DNA of 23,755 bases from a virus. The translations under genes were made by a program, and so were the position numbers. Below are positions 23,101-23,755 of this stretch, one piece after another; the stretch's first letter is position 1; the number at the start of each line of letters is the position of its first letter. The notes under the pieces were generated by a model that saw nothing but the letters and a program-made list of their open reading frames with translations, was not told the DNA's origin and ran no database searches. Location: the IMG/VR virus record IMGVR_UViG_3300031612_001205, positions 1 to 23,755 of that record. One strand, 5' to 3'.

Positions 23101-23413
23101 CGACTATTTCGATCCGCGCAAGGGCGATCTGGTCTCGGGCGGCACCAAGCAGATCGCGATGTGGTCGCTGGACGTGGATTACGATAACCGATCCCTGATG
23201 CCGCATCAGGTGTTCTTCCCCATGGCGGATGCCAAGGGCGGCTGGAACCGCCTGCGCAAGACCGTGCGGGCCGAACTGGACGAGGACCTGCTGGAGCAGT
23301 TCCACGGCACCGTCTCGCTGCCCTTCGAGGCGGGCGACAACCGGCGCATCGCGGTCAAGATCGTGGACGACCGCGGGATCGAGACGCTCAAGATCATGTC
23401 GCTGGAGGGATAA
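20177..23413 (+). CDS. Type III-like adenine-specific DNA methyltransferase (Mod-type, large)
   Basis: The 1078-aa protein is much longer than a usual Type III Mod (about 600-700 aa). Residues 1-60 form a winged-helix-like segment (GNGAMLALLREHMPDLAEDDYIAARDALIDEGVLGRG), followed by an acidic DDLDDEDDDLDEDEGDEDD tract at about 67-85. The catalytic core is beta-class: DPPYG at 306-310 (motif IV), then a target-recognition region, then DPTCGSGTT at 595-603 (motif I), which binds SAM. The C-terminal 400 residues form an extra domain ending KIVDDRGIETLKIMSLEG. Bases about 21290-21945, encoding the recognition region, are clearly more AT-rich than the rest. The gene ends 4 bp before the helicase-restriction subunit, indicating a restriction-modification operon. 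Confidence 0.88.
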   Translation: MSDISDLILTLSPEDGSTIGNGAMLALLREHMPDLAEDDYIAARDALIDEGVLGRGKGRGGSIFRVTDDLDDEDDDLDEDEGDEDDGFELTHTIDPAPRQRRAKTGKKAARRPDGPVQVLSYRHGETRVNNPEVGMVHAGTDPDGDKTVWAYDPHLDPVLNFDSARAGIERLIDDALASDDAERMKDALQELKRLQAPYLNWTGKAERTSVAVDTVSLHVHERVDPATILANAARRLKGKDAATQWQQPDLFAAPFENLPLRQALDFYHHEKGWSNRLVAGDSLLVMNSLLTKESMGGKVQMIYIDPPYGIKYGSNFQPFTNKRDVKDRSDDDLTQEPEMIKAFRDTWELGIHSYLTYLRDRLMLARELLADSGSVFMQISDDNLHHVREIMDEVFGAEHVVGIITFKKTSGAGSPTGGTEVLAEVSDYLVWYAKDRQQVKYRQVYRDKKVGGDGGSGYSMMQDESGERRRLRDEDGPDARAFTPDNLTSQSSGGPQFFDWNFDGQTFSNTKSGWKTTRDGMQKLNRARRLYAAGNTLRYVRFVDDFPKFPINRLWDDTTTAGFGDPKNYVVQTNSKVVERCMLMTTDPGDLVLDPTCGSGTTAFVAEKWGRRWITCDTSRVAITLAKQRLMTASFDYYALRYPHEGLGGGFDYETVPHITLKSIANNPDIDTIHDEDHPKIAAALADLNAALTASPPKPLKPAQGVRKGKPVDFAKGDTLHEWEVPFDWPDDWPESARAPFDAFHAARQAMQRRMDQSISDHAEQETLYDKPRIDRSKLRICGPFSVEAVPAPTVLSLDDSIPPQEADETVARSGETSRQALWRDELLKTGVRGKGGAILRFAEFETLPGLKHIHASGSLAETGERVVVSFGPEHAALEQRQVELALTEAETLRPSPKFILFCAFTFDPEAAKDIDEVNWPGVTLLKAQMNTDLLTEDLKKGRSSNQSFWLMGQPDVDLRKRKDGLWEVQVNGFDYFDPRKGDLVSGGTKQIAMWSLDVDYDNRSLMPHQVFFPMADAKGGWNRLRKTVRAELDEDLLEQFHGTVSLPFEAGDNRRIAVKIVDDRGIETLKIMSLEG

Positions 23414-23417
23414 GCCC

Positions 23418-23755
23418 ATGTCCCTCATCATCAATTCGCCCTTCGTCTGCCCGGCGCAGCATTGGGTCGAGGCCAAGGGCGGCAAGCTGGAGATCAAGTC
23501 TGAGCGGCGGCCGGCAAGCTACGAGGTCTTTGACGCGCGCAACAACACCAAGCGCACCGAGGTGCTGGACCTGGTGAACACCATCCGGACCCGCGTGGAT
23601 CAGTGGCGCGAAGACGGTTGGCCCGGCGTGACCATCGTTACCCGCAAGCTGCTGGAGCACTGGCACGACCGTGAGGCGCGGCAGCATCCATTCTATTTCT
23701 GCCAGCTCGAGGCCATCGAGACGCTGATATGGTGGGTCGAAGGCGCCGAGGCCTA
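23418..23755 (+). CDS. DEAD/DEAH helicase-restriction subunit (Type III Res-like), partial
   Basis: An open frame begins at ATG 23418, four bases after the methyltransferase stop, and runs off the window end after 112 codons. The visible N-terminus (MSLIINSPFVCPAQHWVEAKGG, SERRPASYEVFDARNN) and the block PGVTIVTRKLLEHWHD ... HPFYFCQLEAIETLIWW match the start of large DEAD/DEAH helicase proteins annotated as Type III restriction R subunits; the CQLEAIETLIW stretch carries the Q-motif glutamine. The P-loop and nuclease motifs would lie beyond the window. With the upstream Mod it would form the restricting half of the system. Confidence 0.82.
   Translation, partial: MSLIINSPFVCPAQHWVEAKGGKLEIKSERRPASYEVFDARNNTKRTEVLDLVNTIRTRVDQWREDGWPGVTIVTRKLLEHWHDREARQHPFYFCQLEAIETLIWWVEGAEA

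Noticed and set aside
21902-23497. A 531-codon open frame on the minus strand
   Set aside because: Opposite the Mod-type methyltransferase C-terminal domain. The sense product continues in frame through motif I and ends 4 bp before the next gene.

Overview
This window is high-GC DNA that looks like an integrated phage or prophage-like element in an alphaproteobacterium, probably Rhodobacterales. The evidence is GC-rich codon use, Rhodobacterales-type phage families (the DUF6362 and DUF6511 names are from memory), a DUF2924/large serine recombinase cassette, and a LexA operator of the alphaproteobacterial type (GTTC-N7-GTTC). All names rest on motifs and recalled family features; no database search was run.

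Layout. From 17579 down to 1 nearly everything is on the minus strand and reads as one long phage early/middle programme. In transcription order it has: an unrecognised 412-aa protein under a LexA-like box; a protein with a Cys cluster and a C-terminal OmpR-like winged helix; a small sigma-70-like factor; three small phage proteins; a Sak4-like RecA-fold ATPase; an SSB/DUF669-like protein with a Pro/Ala tail; small proteins including a zinc-finger DUF6511-like one; a PD-(D/E)XK nuclease; a conserved phage protein; a RecD2-like helicase; and a Toprim/VirE primase-helicase closed by a terminator. A 435-bp gap then carries ten copies of GTGGGAC/GTCCCAC. Beyond it lie a RuvC-like resolvase, a 66-aa protein and a DUF6362-like protein. 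Next comes a DarT/DarG toxin-antitoxin pair, visibly more AT-rich than its surroundings, then a 477-bp stretch without a recognised gene, a ParB-domain DNA methyltransferase, and a small conserved phage protein that seems frameshifted at the window edge. Many junctions are ATGA or TGATG overlaps, indicating translational coupling.

From 17740 to the right end the genes are on the plus strand. A four-gene cassette (small protein, DUF2924, large serine recombinase, HTH protein) is joined by ATGA overlaps and probably supplies integration/excision. After it comes a large Type III-like adenine methyltransferase whose target-recognition segment is compositionally foreign, followed 4 bp later by the start of a DEAD/DEAH helicase-restriction subunit cut by the window end.

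How the parts may work together (inference): DNA damage relieves LexA at 17606-17620, inducing the two unknown proteins; these and the sigma-like factor could switch on the replication/recombination genes. DarTG and the Type III-like system look like defence cargo at two places in the element. The least described parts are the LexA-controlled 412-aa/winged-helix pair and the GTGGGAC array.
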